Source of the DNA: Prochlorococcus sp. AG-363-N20
GTDB taxonomy: Bacteria; Cyanobacteriota; Cyanobacteriia; PCC-6307; Cyanobiaceae
Reading direction: 5' to 3'
NCBI GenBank assembly: GCA_003280105.1
Contig: QCFX01000001.1
Location: 62,001-126,000, forward strand
Length of the DNA: 64,000 nt
Made by a program: the position numbers and the translations under genes. This document shows positions 41,118 to 53,883 of the stretch, piece after piece (within the stretch, counting starts at the first letter, position 1; every line of letters starts with the position of its first letter). The notes beneath the pieces are model-generated. The model worked only from the letters and a program-made list of their open reading frames with translations, searched no databases and was not told the DNA's origin.

Positions 41118-41165
41118 ACTAGCCATAAAAAAAGCGAGGATCACCTCGCTTTTTTTATGGCTAGT
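41118..41165. terminator. Bidirectional terminator between secG and groEL
   Basis: A perfect 22-bp stem: ACTAGCCATAAAAAAAGCGA continuing to GG, loop ATCA, then the complement. Poly-A on one side and poly-T on the other serve both the + strand secG and the minus strand groEL transcripts. Confidence 0.9.
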
Positions 41166-41199
41166 CTTCAAAGGTTAAGTCTAAAAATTCCTTCAAACA

Positions 41200-42901
<1,702 letters not shown>

Positions 42902-42918
42902 TCAGAAACTGAAAGAAA

Positions 42919-43230
42919 TCAGTTAACGACTGCAAGTATGTCCTTTTCAGACAAAAGAACATATTCATCGCCGCCAAGTTTTATGTCAGTGCCGGCGTAC
43001 TTGCTGTAAAGAACTTTGTCGCCAACTCCTACCTCAGGAGCTTGACGAGAGCCATCATCATTGCGCTTACCAGGACCTACCTGAGCAACTTCGCCGACTT
43101 GAGGCTTTTCTTTAGCGGTATCTGGGAGAAGAATCCCACCCGCAGTTTTTTCTTCTGACTCAGAGACTTTGACGAAAACACGGTCTCCGAGAGGCTTTAC
43201 GGTGGAGACGCTGAGAGAAACAGCTGCCAT
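42919..43230 (-). CDS. groS: Co-chaperonin GroES
   Basis: The start at 43230 ([20 protein letters not shown]) yields 103 residues; a longer frame to 43290 adds a hydrophobic leader absent from the family. The mobile loop [37 protein letters not shown] and the end ILAVVN are standard. It caps the GroEL ring. A CIRCE operator lies 54 nt upstream. Confidence 0.95.
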   Translation of the reverse strand: MAAVSLSVSTVKPLGDRVFVKVSESEEKTAGGILLPDTAKEKPQVGEVAQVGPGKRNDDGSRQAPEVGVGDKVLYSKYAGTDIKLGGDEYVLLSEKDILAVVN

Positions 43231-43283
43231 GGATGAATGCAAGAGCAAGAACAGGGTGCAAAGCACCTCAAAAAACGACTGAG

Positions 43284-43310
43284 CTAGCACTCAAAGCCGA
43301 TGACTGCCAA
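43284..43310 (-). promoter_or_regulatory. CIRCE operator for HrcA
   Basis: On the minus strand TTGGCAGTC, N9, GAGTGCTAG. The consensus is TTAGCACTC-N9-GAGTGCTAA, so the right arm differs by one base and the left by two. The spacing is exact. It implies HrcA repression of groESL. Confidence 0.8.
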
Positions 43311-43450
43311 CCTATTCGTTTAAGCAGTTAATCGACCATAGGGGTTCTGTGCGGTTGACCGAACCGAATGCATCATCAGCATGCAGAGTGGTAATGTTGC
43401 GCCGCTCTGCGAAGTGCAGCGCATTTTTAGCGCTCCCTATTAATTCTTAG

Positions 43451-44923
<1,473 letters not shown>

Positions 44924-44925
44924 AT

Positions 44926-44970
44926 AATTAATCAAAAAGAGGGTTTATGAAACCCTCTTTTTGATTAATT
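44926..44970 (+). terminator. Strong hairpin between atpD and atpC
   Basis: The stem has about 21 pairs: AATTAATCAAAAAGAGGGTT then T, loop ATG, and the complement ending TTTTTGATTAATT. It starts 3 nt after the atpD stop. It could act as a partial terminator or mRNA stabiliser. Confidence 0.8.
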
Positions 44971-45015
44971 ACTGTCAATTTCAAACCCTTTTTCATCCCT
45001 CCATTCCTGCACCAA

Positions 45016-45423
45016 ATGTCTCTCACCCTTCGAGTGCTGGCTCCTGACCAAAGTGTTTTTGATGGCACTGCTGAAGAAGTAATTCTTCCAAGCACCACAG
45101 GTCTTGTAGGCATACTTCCTGGACACATATCCATGGTGACCGCAATAGACACAGGAGTTCTAAGGGTTTTAAACAATGGCAACTGGGATTCAATTGCCTT
45201 GATGGGAGGGTTTGCTGAAGTAGAAGCTGACGACGTAACCGTCTTAGTTAATGGAGCAGAACTAGGAAGCAATATCGATGCTTCCAAGGCCGAAGCAGAG
45301 CTGGAAAAAGCTAAAACTGATTTCACTCAGCTAGAGGGACAACCGAACTCACCAGAAAAGGTCAAAGTTCAACAACAGCTCAATCGAGCCAGAGCAAGAT
45401 TCCAAGCAACAAAATCTGAATAA
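45016..45423 (+). CDS. atpC: ATP synthase F1 subunit epsilon
   Basis: A 135-residue subunit starting MSLTLRVLAPDQSVFDGTAE, a beta sandwich with LPGHISMVTAIDTGVLRV and a two-helix end (RARARFQATKSE). It couples rotation and inhibits idle hydrolysis. It lies 92 nt after atpD, with the hairpin between. Confidence 0.95.
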   Translation: MSLTLRVLAPDQSVFDGTAEEVILPSTTGLVGILPGHISMVTAIDTGVLRVLNNGNWDSIALMGGFAEVEADDVTVLVNGAELGSNIDASKAEAELEKAKTDFTQLEGQPNSPEKVKVQQQLNRARARFQATKSE

Positions 45424-45438
45424 ACAATTTGCAACTAG

Positions 45439-46113
45439 GTGAGCCTTAATCTTCTTCTAGACAATGCAGATCCTAGTGAATGGGGAAAGTGGCTAAAAAG
45501 TGGGATCTTTAATGGCGTAACAACTAATCCAACCTTGTTAAAGAAAGCAGGCCAAAAATGCTCGCTGACGAATCTAAAAGGTCTGTGCAAAAAAGCACAA
45601 GACCTTGGCTGCAAAGAAATCCATATTCAGGCCTGGGGGCAGAATTCCGACGAGCTTGCCAACTGTGGACTAAGTCTTGCAGAACTTTCAAATAAAGAGA
45701 TAGATGTCTATGTAAAAATACCAATAACAATTGAAGGAATAAAAGCAGCCAGAAGACTTTTAGAGCATGAGGTTAATATTACTTTTACAGCTTGTTATGA
45801 AGCAAAGCAAGTCCTTATTGCAACTGCCATTGGAGCTAAATATATCGCGCCTTACATGGGAAGAATAAATGACTTAGGTAAAGATGGAAGGCAAGAAATA
45901 ACTTCAATGCAAAGAATATTGGAAGGCCTGGAAAGTCATTGCAAAATACTTGTTGCAAGCATAAGAAGCTGCGAAGATATCAATCATCTTGCTGCCAATG
46001 GCGTTTGCACCTTTACACTTAGTACTGATATTGCTTACAAGCTTTTACATTCAAAAGAGACTGCTAAAGCAGCAAAAATCTTCGAGAAAGATTCAATTTC
46101 TAATTGTAATTAG
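45439..46113 (+). CDS. Transaldolase of the fructose-6-phosphate aldolase (TalC/FSA) type
   Basis: A 224-residue TIM barrel from a GTG start. FNGVTTNPTLL is the N-terminal signature, VYVKIPIT holds the Schiff-base Lys and NITFTACYEAKQVLIATAIG the following strand. The length fits the short TalC/FSA family rather than the long TalB enzyme used in the pentose phosphate pathway. It follows atpC by 15 nt and may be cotranscribed. Confidence 0.85.
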   Translation: MSLNLLLDNADPSEWGKWLKSGIFNGVTTNPTLLKKAGQKCSLTNLKGLCKKAQDLGCKEIHIQAWGQNSDELANCGLSLAELSNKEIDVYVKIPITIEGIKAARRLLEHEVNITFTACYEAKQVLIATAIGAKYIAPYMGRINDLGKDGRQEITSMQRILEGLESHCKILVASIRSCEDINHLAANGVCTFTLSTDIAYKLLHSKETAKAAKIFEKDSISNCN

Positions 46114-46131
46114 AAGAGAAATATTTATCTC

Positions 46132-46686
<555 letters not shown>

Positions 46687-46706
46687 TCAAATTCTCTTCT
46701 TTTAGC

Positions 46707-47486
46707 TTGAAAGGATTCCTTCTCTTTGACATCGACGGAGTTATTCGTGATGTAACTAACAGCTATCGGCTGGCAATTCAAGAAACCGTAAATCACTTCG
46801 TTGAATGGCGGCCAAACATGGAGGTAATAGACACGCTCAAAGCAGAAGGATGCTGGAATAACGATTGGGAAGCCAGTCAAGAGATCATAAAAAGAAGGTA
46901 CAAAGCATTGAAAGCATCTAAAAAAGAACCAAGCTTTGAAGAGATTGTAAAAATATTCAATGGTTTCTATTTTGGCGGTGAAGAAAATGGCGACAGCAGG
47001 AATTGGACAGGATTTATAAAAAACGAAGTCCTATTAGTCAAAAAAGACTTTTTTGAAGAATTAACCACCAAAGATTTTGCATGGGGATTTGTAAGTGGTG
47101 CTGAAGTGGCCTCCGTAAAGTTTGTCCTGGAAAATCGTTTAGGTCTAAAAGCACCAAATGCACTGGCAATGGGGCAGTCTCCAGAGAAGCCAGACCCAAC
47201 TGGTCTTTTAGAAATATCAGCCAAACTTGCAGGAACAAATTTAGGTAATGGCGTGGCACCTATTGGCTACTTGGGGGATACAGTTGCAGATGTGATCACA
47301 GTTAAAAATGCAGAGAAAGCTATTCCTGAACAAAGGTTTATAAGCTTTGGCATTGCACCACCACACCTTCATAAGAGAGACAAATTAATAGCAAGAATGG
47401 AATACGAGAAAGAATTAATAGCAGCAGGAGCTGATCATATCTTAGAGTCAATAGATGAAGTAATTAGATATGCAATAAAATGGTAA
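46707..47486 (+). CDS. HAD-superfamily hydrolase (TIGR01548-like)
   Basis: A 259-residue protein from a TTG start. LLFDIDGVIRDVTNSYRLAI is motif I with both Asp residues, FVSGAEVASVKFVLE motif II and YLGDTVADVITVKNA motif IV. It fits the cyanobacterial HAD-IA group with similarity to phosphatases. The substrate is unknown. It is divergent from PSRP-3. Confidence 0.85.
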   Translation: MKGFLLFDIDGVIRDVTNSYRLAIQETVNHFVEWRPNMEVIDTLKAEGCWNNDWEASQEIIKRRYKALKASKKEPSFEEIVKIFNGFYFGGEENGDSRNWTGFIKNEVLLVKKDFFEELTTKDFAWGFVSGAEVASVKFVLENRLGLKAPNALAMGQSPEKPDPTGLLEISAKLAGTNLGNGVAPIGYLGDTVADVITVKNAEKAIPEQRFISFGIAPPHLHKRDKLIARMEYEKELIAAGADHILESIDEVIRYAIKW

Positions 47487-47649
47487 GACACAAAAAGAAA
47501 GCATTGTTCAAGTTTAATTAAAGGGGTCAAAGCATTTTCTTAAGCACCGCACTTACAAGAGAAGGTTTTAGAGTAATTAACTATAGATATATTTTTGATG
47601 GCAACAAAAGGGGCTAACACCGATGAATTTTATTTTTAGAGGAAAAGGG

Positions 47650-48975
47650 TTAATGCTCGAGACTATCTATATCTTTTTTTGCCGTGGAGCTTAAAACTTC
47701 AGGATCACTTAGTGTCACCAAAACATCATCCTCTATCCGGATACCAATTCCTTTCCAGTGTTCCCCTATCTGCGGCTGTCCTTCTGGAACCGCCAATCGA
47801 TCACTTACATATAGACCTGGCTCTACGGTCAAAACCATGCCCTCTTTAAGCTGCACGGGGTAATCGCCTAAACGGTAAGCGCCTACATCATGTACATCTA
47901 ATCCAAGCCAATGACCTGTGCGATGCATATACAAATGGCGATATGAGCCGTTCTCAATCACACTCTCTACAGAGCCTTTAAGCAATCCAAGATCTATCAA
48001 TCCTTCAACTAAGACCTGCAACGCAATTTGATGAACCGATTCAGCATTTTGGCCAGAAACCACAGAAGCCACAGCCAATTCTTGAGCTTCTAAAACAATT
48101 TCATAAAGAGCTTTCTGCTCCGCATTGAAACGTCCATTAATTGGAAAAGTGCGAGTTATATCTCCGTTGTAATAATCAGGCAAAGCGCAACCCGCATCAA
48201 TAAGCAATAAATCACCATCTATCAGCTGAGCATTGTTAGAGGTGTAATGCAGAACACATGCATTATCTCCACTTGCAACAATCGATCCATAAGCAGGTCC
48301 CCTTGCGCCTTGATCAAGGAAATATTGCTCAATTACAGCCTGGATTTGCCTCTCGTTCATTCCCGGGCGAACAGAAGCACGAGCCAACTCATGAGCTTGA
48401 GCAGATATTCGAGCTGCTTCTCTCATCCGATCTATTTCACATGGATCTTTCAGAAGCCTCAACTGGTGGAGTAATGCATTAGGTGACAAAAGTGCAAGCG
48501 GGGAGGCCCCACTGCGTTGAACTCCATCCAGTTGTCTAGCTAATACTTTGAGTACAACAGGTTCAATCTTTGGATGCTTTCCTATTCGAAAGGCAATTCC
48601 TGAAGAGCCTTCAAGGTAGTGACCTAAAAGTTTTGGAAATTCCTCAATAGGATGCGCAATATCAGCACCAAATAAAGAAACCGCCTTCTCCACACCAGAG
48701 CGCAAACCAGTCCAAACCTCCAAACTCGGATCACTAGGCAACACAAAAAGGATGTATTGCTCACCTAAAGGACGGTTAGGTAAAAACAGTGCGACTGCAT
48801 CTGGCTCATCAAATCCAGTTAAATACCAAAAATCACTGTTTTGTCGAAAAGGGTATTCACAATCAGCATGGTGAGGAACCAAGGAAGCAGCAGGAATGAT
48901 TGCTGCATTGCCTTCTAATTGAGCCAAAAAGCCAGCTCGGCGCTTACAAAAGCTATTTTGATCAATCAAAGGCAT
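47650..48975 (-). CDS. pepP: Xaa-Pro aminopeptidase (aminopeptidase P)
   Basis: A 441-residue M24B peptidase. The metal ligands are visible: LLIDAGCALPDYYNGDITRT (two Asp), HRTGHWLGLDVHD (His), LTVEPGLYV (Glu) and IRIEDDVLV (Glu). The N-terminal creatinase-like domain has DFWYLTGFDEPDAV. It cleaves the first residue before proline. Confidence 0.95.
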   Translation of the reverse strand: MPLIDQNSFCKRRAGFLAQLEGNAAIIPAASLVPHHADCEYPFRQNSDFWYLTGFDEPDAVALFLPNRPLGEQYILFVLPSDPSLEVWTGLRSGVEKAVSLFGADIAHPIEEFPKLLGHYLEGSSGIAFRIGKHPKIEPVVLKVLARQLDGVQRSGASPLALLSPNALLHQLRLLKDPCEIDRMREAARISAQAHELARASVRPGMNERQIQAVIEQYFLDQGARGPAYGSIVASGDNACVLHYTSNNAQLIDGDLLLIDAGCALPDYYNGDITRTFPINGRFNAEQKALYEIVLEAQELAVASVVSGQNAESVHQIALQVLVEGLIDLGLLKGSVESVIENGSYRHLYMHRTGHWLGLDVHDVGAYRLGDYPVQLKEGMVLTVEPGLYVSDRLAVPEGQPQIGEHWKGIGIRIEDDVLVTLSDPEVLSSTAKKDIDSLEH

Positions 48976-49228
48976 TTATTCTCTTTAGAGTTTCAAGATG
49001 TCAGTTGGCAACCATTTTAAGAAATTTTTTCTGAAGTTTTGCAAGCGAAGTCTCAAGGGAACGTTAATGAACTGCTGGACATCAATGTAATTACTAGTAA
49101 GGATTGGCTAATTCTTTTGTTAATCAACCTACCCTTCATTACCTTCTATGAACTACAAAGAGACTTCTGAAGAAACAAAAAATTCTTGATTTAATGGTCC
49201 TATACAACAACACGACAAGCCTTAAGGC

Positions 49229-50227
49229 ATGAGTCCTGATCTTATTTATCTGGGCCTACTCGTACTAATAGTCTTAGTAGGATCAGCTTTTTGCTCTGGG
49301 ATTGAAGCGGCACTCTTAACTGTCAATCCTTTGCGTGTGCATGAGCTAGCCGCAAGGTCAAAACCCGTTCCAGGAGCTCGAAGGCTTGCAAATTTAAGAA
49401 AGCGCTTAGGAAGAACACTCACTGTTCTTGTAATAGCTAACAATGGTTTCAATATCTTTGGCAGCCTAATGCTGGGCAGCTATGCCACTTATGTCTTTGA
49501 GCAGCGAAATATCCATGGAGTGGCTTTGCCACTGTTTTCAATTGGGCTAACAATTCTGGTGATTTTGTTAGGAGAAATATTGCCAAAATCTCTTGGTAGT
49601 CGCCTGGCAATAGAGGTTTCACTGGCAAGTGCGCCGATACTTCATGCGCTAGGCCTGGTAATGCGTCCATTATTGCTTCTACTAGAGCAATTATTACCAG
49701 TCATTACTGCAGAGAACGAATTAAGTACGGATGAAGAAGAAATACGTCAGATGGCCAGACTGGGATCCCAAAAAGGCCAAATCGAAGCCGATGAAGCCGC
49801 AATGATTTCCAAAGTTTTCCAATTAAACGATTTAACAGCTAGAGACCTTATGACTCCAAGAGTTTCTGCTCCCACACTCGATGGATGTACTGACCTCATT
49901 TCACAAAAAACAAATCTATTAAAAAACAATGCGCAATGGTGGGTAGTTCTTGGAGAAGAAGTCGATAAAGTTCTTGGTGTGGCAAATCGTGAGCAATTAC
50001 TAACAGCCCTGCTCGAGGGTAATGGTCAGCTCACTCCTGCCGACTTAAGCCAAGCAGTTGAATTTGTCCCAGAAATGATTCGAGTTGATCGATTATTAAC
50101 AGGTTTTAACGATGACAAGCGTGGAGTAAGAGTAGTTGTAGATGAGTTCGGTGGATTTGTTGGCTTGATTGGCCCAGAAGCAGTGTTGGCAGTTTTAGCA
50201 GGCTGGGGGATGGAATCGAAGTCATGA
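49229..50227 (+). CDS. CNNM/TlyC-like membrane protein with CBS-type domain
   Basis: A 332-residue protein starting with a DUF21 domain: GSAFCSGIEAALLTVNPLRV, four helices and GEILPKSLGSRLA. A CBS-like region from about residue 195 (LTARDLMTPRV) ends at VVDEFGGFVGLIG. Such proteins are linked to magnesium or cobalt efflux. It overlaps the GTPase gene by 4 nt (ATGA). Confidence 0.88.
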   Translation: MSPDLIYLGLLVLIVLVGSAFCSGIEAALLTVNPLRVHELAARSKPVPGARRLANLRKRLGRTLTVLVIANNGFNIFGSLMLGSYATYVFEQRNIHGVALPLFSIGLTILVILLGEILPKSLGSRLAIEVSLASAPILHALGLVMRPLLLLLEQLLPVITAENELSTDEEEIRQMARLGSQKGQIEADEAAMISKVFQLNDLTARDLMTPRVSAPTLDGCTDLISQKTNLLKNNAQWWVVLGEEVDKVLGVANREQLLTALLEGNGQLTPADLSQAVEFVPEMIRVDRLLTGFNDDKRGVRVVVDEFGGFVGLIGPEAVLAVLAGWGMESKS

Positions 50228-51546
50228 GATCACTCCCATCTACACCTGAGCGATGCAAATTGCTACTTAATCAGTGGAGAGATCAATTAACTCTGACAAA
50301 TAAAGAAAAACATCTTCTGGCTGGAGAGATAAAAGCACTAGATCGACAACTAGATCGCTTATTGCATAGCCATCTTCGTATTGCTGCTTTTGGGAGAGTT
50401 GGTGTAGGCAAGTCAAGCCTGCTAAACGCCTTGCTTGGCCGAAAAGCTTTTTTAACTGATATAGCCCACGGTTGTACTCGACACACCACCGCAGTTGAAT
50501 GGGATGAGCCTATGGCTCCACTGGAAAAAGTGGAGTTGATTGATACTCCTGGGATTGACGAAGTTGCAGCTGAAGCAAGGACAAAACTCTCAGCTCGAAT
50601 AGCACTCCAGGCAGACCTAATACTTTTTGTGCTTGATAGCGATATCACAAGTGTCGAACTCGAGGCCCTAAGCACACTGACAAAAACTGGAAAACCTCTT
50701 TTGCTAGTGCTTAATCGGTGTGATCAATGGTCAAAGAACGAATTAAATGATTTAAGAAAGAGCATCCTTAAACGTCTCCCTATTAATGCACGAGAAATAG
50801 AGCTTCATCTAGTTGCTGCAGCTCCTCGTATAGGCCAGGTTCAAAGGGATGGTCGAATAAGAAGCCAAATATGTTCACCCAGAGTTGAAGATCTTCAAAG
50901 TTCATTAAAAGCACTGCTAAGAGATCAGGGAGAGCTTTTTTTGTCTGTTAATTCCTTGAGACAAGCAGACCACTTTTATCAACAGCTCAAACTCGGACGG
51001 CTAAAGCGAAGTCGTTCCGCAGCTCAAGGGCTAATAGGAAAATTCGCTGCTATTAAAGCTTCTGGTGTAGCAATTAACCCTCTGTTAATGCTTGATCTTG
51101 CTGGGGGGCTTGCATGCGATACAGCTTTAGTTCTTCAACTCAGCAATCTATATGGGTTGCAAATGAAAGGACATTCTGCAAGAAAGTTATTAAGGCGCCT
51201 TTCTTGCTACAACGCCTATCTTGGAGGAGCACAAATAGGAGTACAAGTCGCCTTAGGTGCCTTAAGGCAAATACTTTTACTTGCAATCCCTATCACAGGA
51301 GGGTTAAGCATTGCACCAGCCGCACCTATTGCTTTAGCCCAAGCAGCATTAGCAGTACATACAACCAAATTGACAGGACGCATTACGGCTCAAGTACTTC
51401 TCACAGGGAGTCAAAACAAAGAAGCTCAACCTTCTGTCATTTTAAAAAGGTTAGTCAGGCAAGACCCTGCATTGAAAAACTGGTTAAATATCTGGTCAGA
51501 AGCAAGGTCCAACGAAAAAAATACTCTGCAAGCATTACTTCCGTGA
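50224..51546 (+). CDS. Era-like GTPase with DUF697 C-terminus
   Basis: A 440-residue protein. GRVGVGKSSLLNALLG is the P-loop, VELIDTPGIDEV the switch II and LVLNRCDQW the NKxD equivalent. The C-terminal half has hydrophobic segments (LLMLDLAGGLACDTALVL, LLAIPITGGLSIAPAAPI) typical of DUF697. It is probably membrane-associated. It is coupled to neighbours on both sides by overlaps. Confidence 0.88.
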   Translation: MRSLPSTPERCKLLLNQWRDQLTLTNKEKHLLAGEIKALDRQLDRLLHSHLRIAAFGRVGVGKSSLLNALLGRKAFLTDIAHGCTRHTTAVEWDEPMAPLEKVELIDTPGIDEVAAEARTKLSARIALQADLILFVLDSDITSVELEALSTLTKTGKPLLLVLNRCDQWSKNELNDLRKSILKRLPINAREIELHLVAAAPRIGQVQRDGRIRSQICSPRVEDLQSSLKALLRDQGELFLSVNSLRQADHFYQQLKLGRLKRSRSAAQGLIGKFAAIKASGVAINPLLMLDLAGGLACDTALVLQLSNLYGLQMKGHSARKLLRRLSCYNAYLGGAQIGVQVALGALRQILLLAIPITGGLSIAPAAPIALAQAALAVHTTKLTGRITAQVLLTGSQNKEAQPSVILKRLVRQDPALKNWLNIWSEARSNEKNTLQALLP

Positions 51547-52130
51547 AAGAGACCTATGGCCTTATAGCACTCTTAGGAACAAGTGCCGACCCTCCCACCT
51601 TGGGGCACCAAGCACTTTTAGAAGGCTTGCTAAAAATCTTTCCTAAAGTCATCACCTGGGCCAGTGATAATCCACTAAAAACACATAGTGCACCTCTTGA
51701 AATACGGTATGAACTTCTAAATGCACTAGTAAGTTCTATTGCAAATCCTCAACTGGAAATAATTCAAGATCTAAGCAGTCCTTGGAGCATAACAACCCTC
51801 GAGAAAGCAGCCAATCGCTGGCCTAATAATGAATTCATTTTTGTCGTTGGTAGCGATCTTGCGTGGCAAATCCCAAGCTGGGCAAAATCAAAAAACCTAT
51901 TGCAAAAAGTTCGCATTGGAATTGCCCCTCGCGAAGGTTGGCCGATCAAAGATGAGCATTTGCATAGCCTTAAAGCGTTAGGTGGGCAAGTGGATATTCT
52001 CCCTTTAAAAATCCCTGCCAGCGCCAGTTCAGAAGCACGCAACAATTTCGCAGCTTCTCAAATCCCTCCGGATATTCTGCCTCTAGTGCTCGAGAAAAAC
52101 TTATACGGCCTCAGCAGATATAAAAAATGA
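51543..52130 (+). CDS. nadD: Nicotinate-mononucleotide adenylyltransferase
   Basis: The start is taken as GTG at 51543, overlapping the GTPase stop (GTGA); the longer open frame to 51114 is antisense-free but carries no family signal. The 195-residue product reads LIALLGTSADPPTLGHQALL (nucleotidyltransferase H-x-G-H variant) and ends with SSEARNNFA, the ISSTxIR equivalent. It makes deamido-NAD. nadE follows with an ATGA overlap, a functional pair. Confidence 0.9.
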   Translation: MKETYGLIALLGTSADPPTLGHQALLEGLLKIFPKVITWASDNPLKTHSAPLEIRYELLNALVSSIANPQLEIIQDLSSPWSITTLEKAANRWPNNEFIFVVGSDLAWQIPSWAKSKNLLQKVRIGIAPREGWPIKDEHLHSLKALGGQVDILPLKIPASASSEARNNFAASQIPPDILPLVLEKNLYGLSRYKK

Positions 52131-53821
52131 GGTTCTTATTAGCTCAATTAAATCCAATCATAGGGGATTTCAAAGGAAATTCCTTAAAAATTAAACATGC
52201 TTGCAAAAAGGCAACTTCTGAGGGTGTGAATGTTGTACTAACACCAGAATTATCACTCTGGGGATATCCACCCAGAGATTTGCTTCTGAATCCTCAATTT
52301 GTCAAAGAACAAAATGAGACGCTTCAAGACTTGGTGAACTTTTTGAAATTAGAGACTTGTAACTTATCAGTATTTGTTGGGATCGCTGAACCTTCAGCAG
52401 ACCTGAAATTACCAAACTTATTTAATTCAATTGCTTTAGTTGATGCCACTGGATGGGAAGTCATAGCACGCAAACAATTGCTACCTACATACGATGTCTT
52501 TGATGAAAAGCGCTACTTCCGAGCACATACAACTTCTGGAACTGTAAAGATAAAAACTAAAACAAGGTCTTTGCAGATAGGTATCACCATTTGTGAGGAC
52601 CTCTGGGTAGACGAAACAATTCAAGGTCAACGTCTTTCAGGACCCGATCCAATAGCCCAATTAGTTTCAAAAGAAATTGATTTATTAATCAATCTTTCTG
52701 CCTCCCCCTTCAGCCATAACAAAGAATCTCTGCGAAACCGTCTAGCAGAAAAAGCAGCTAACCGGCTCGACTGCCCTGTGATTTATTTGAACCAAGTTGG
52801 TGGTAATGATGAGTTGATTTTTGATGGTGCAAGTTTTGCAATTAATTCAATAGGGGAGACAACTCTCAAGCTTCCTAGATGCCAAGAATCTATAGCGATA
52901 TGGGAGCCTTCGTGCAGGGTTTTAGAAAAACAAATCAACATCGCAAGTGATGAAGAGAGGCTTTTCCAAGCTCTTGTACTCGGAGTGCATGACTATGCCA
53001 AGAAATGCAAATTCAACTCTGCATTAATTGGACTCAGTGGCGGCATTGATTCTGCTCTAGTTGCAATTATTGCTGCAGCTGCACTAGGAGGAAAACAAAT
53101 TTCGACAGTCCTTATGCCTTCACCTTGGAGCTCCTCCAATTCAATAAAAGATGCTCTTGCACTAGCCCAAAGGGTTGGAACTGAGGCAAAGATTTTGCCT
53201 ATAGGAAAACTGATGCAAAGTTACGACTTCGAATTATCAAATACGCTAGGAAAACCACCCGAGGGAATTACGGCAGAAAATCTTCAATCACGAATCCGAG
53301 GGACACTGCTTATGGCATTAGCCAATCATGAAGGGCACTTACTTCTCTCTACTGGTAATAAATCAGAGCTTGCCGTTGGCTACTGCACTCTCTATGGAGA
53401 TATGAATGGAGGTTTGGCCGTAATAGGGGATCTTTATAAAACTGTCGTTTTTGCTCTCTGTAAATGGTTGGATAGCACAGCTTCTTCGAAATGTAGAAAA
53501 GATCTGGGACTACCTCATGAAGGCGAACTTATAGGAAGTGCAATTCTTGAAAAGCCCCCAAGTGCTGAACTTCGCCCAGGTCAACTAGATACAGATTCTT
53601 TACCAGATTATGAAGTTCTAGATCCAATACTTAAATCGCTTATTGAAGAAAGAAGCTACCCTGAGGAACTTATTAAGAAAGGGCATGACCCAAATTTAGT
53701 GATGCAAATAAAATTGCTCTTAAAAAACGCAGAGTTCAAGCGTCGACAAGCTCCACCACTACTTAAAGTAAGTAATCAAGCTTTTGGAAGTGGCTGGAGA
53801 ATACCAATAGCCGCTAAATGA
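52127..53821 (+). CDS. nadE: Glutamine-dependent NAD synthetase
   Basis: A 564-residue two-domain enzyme. The N-terminal nitrilase-type glutaminase has Glu in LTPELSLWGYPPRD, Lys in RKQLLPTYDVFDEKR and Cys in ITICEDLW. The synthetase part has LIGLSGGIDSALVA, RIRGTLLMALAN and LLSTGNKSELAVGY. It amidates deamido-NAD made by NadD just upstream. Confidence 0.97.
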   Translation: MRFLLAQLNPIIGDFKGNSLKIKHACKKATSEGVNVVLTPELSLWGYPPRDLLLNPQFVKEQNETLQDLVNFLKLETCNLSVFVGIAEPSADLKLPNLFNSIALVDATGWEVIARKQLLPTYDVFDEKRYFRAHTTSGTVKIKTKTRSLQIGITICEDLWVDETIQGQRLSGPDPIAQLVSKEIDLLINLSASPFSHNKESLRNRLAEKAANRLDCPVIYLNQVGGNDELIFDGASFAINSIGETTLKLPRCQESIAIWEPSCRVLEKQINIASDEERLFQALVLGVHDYAKKCKFNSALIGLSGGIDSALVAIIAAAALGGKQISTVLMPSPWSSSNSIKDALALAQRVGTEAKILPIGKLMQSYDFELSNTLGKPPEGITAENLQSRIRGTLLMALANHEGHLLLSTGNKSELAVGYCTLYGDMNGGLAVIGDLYKTVVFALCKWLDSTASSKCRKDLGLPHEGELIGSAILEKPPSAELRPGQLDTDSLPDYEVLDPILKSLIEERSYPEELIKKGHDPNLVMQIKLLLKNAEFKRRQAPPLLKVSNQAFGSGWRIPIAAK

Positions 53822-53883
53822 TCACAACAAATCATGGTCAAGTTGACCTGACATAGCCAACCTAGTAGAAGGTGCTTTAATTC

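Noticed and set aside
51114-51542. Long N-terminal extension of nadD
   Set aside because: The extra 143 codons run out of frame through the GTPase gene, are Ser/Arg-rich and unlike any NadD; the GTG at 51543 gives the normal family length.
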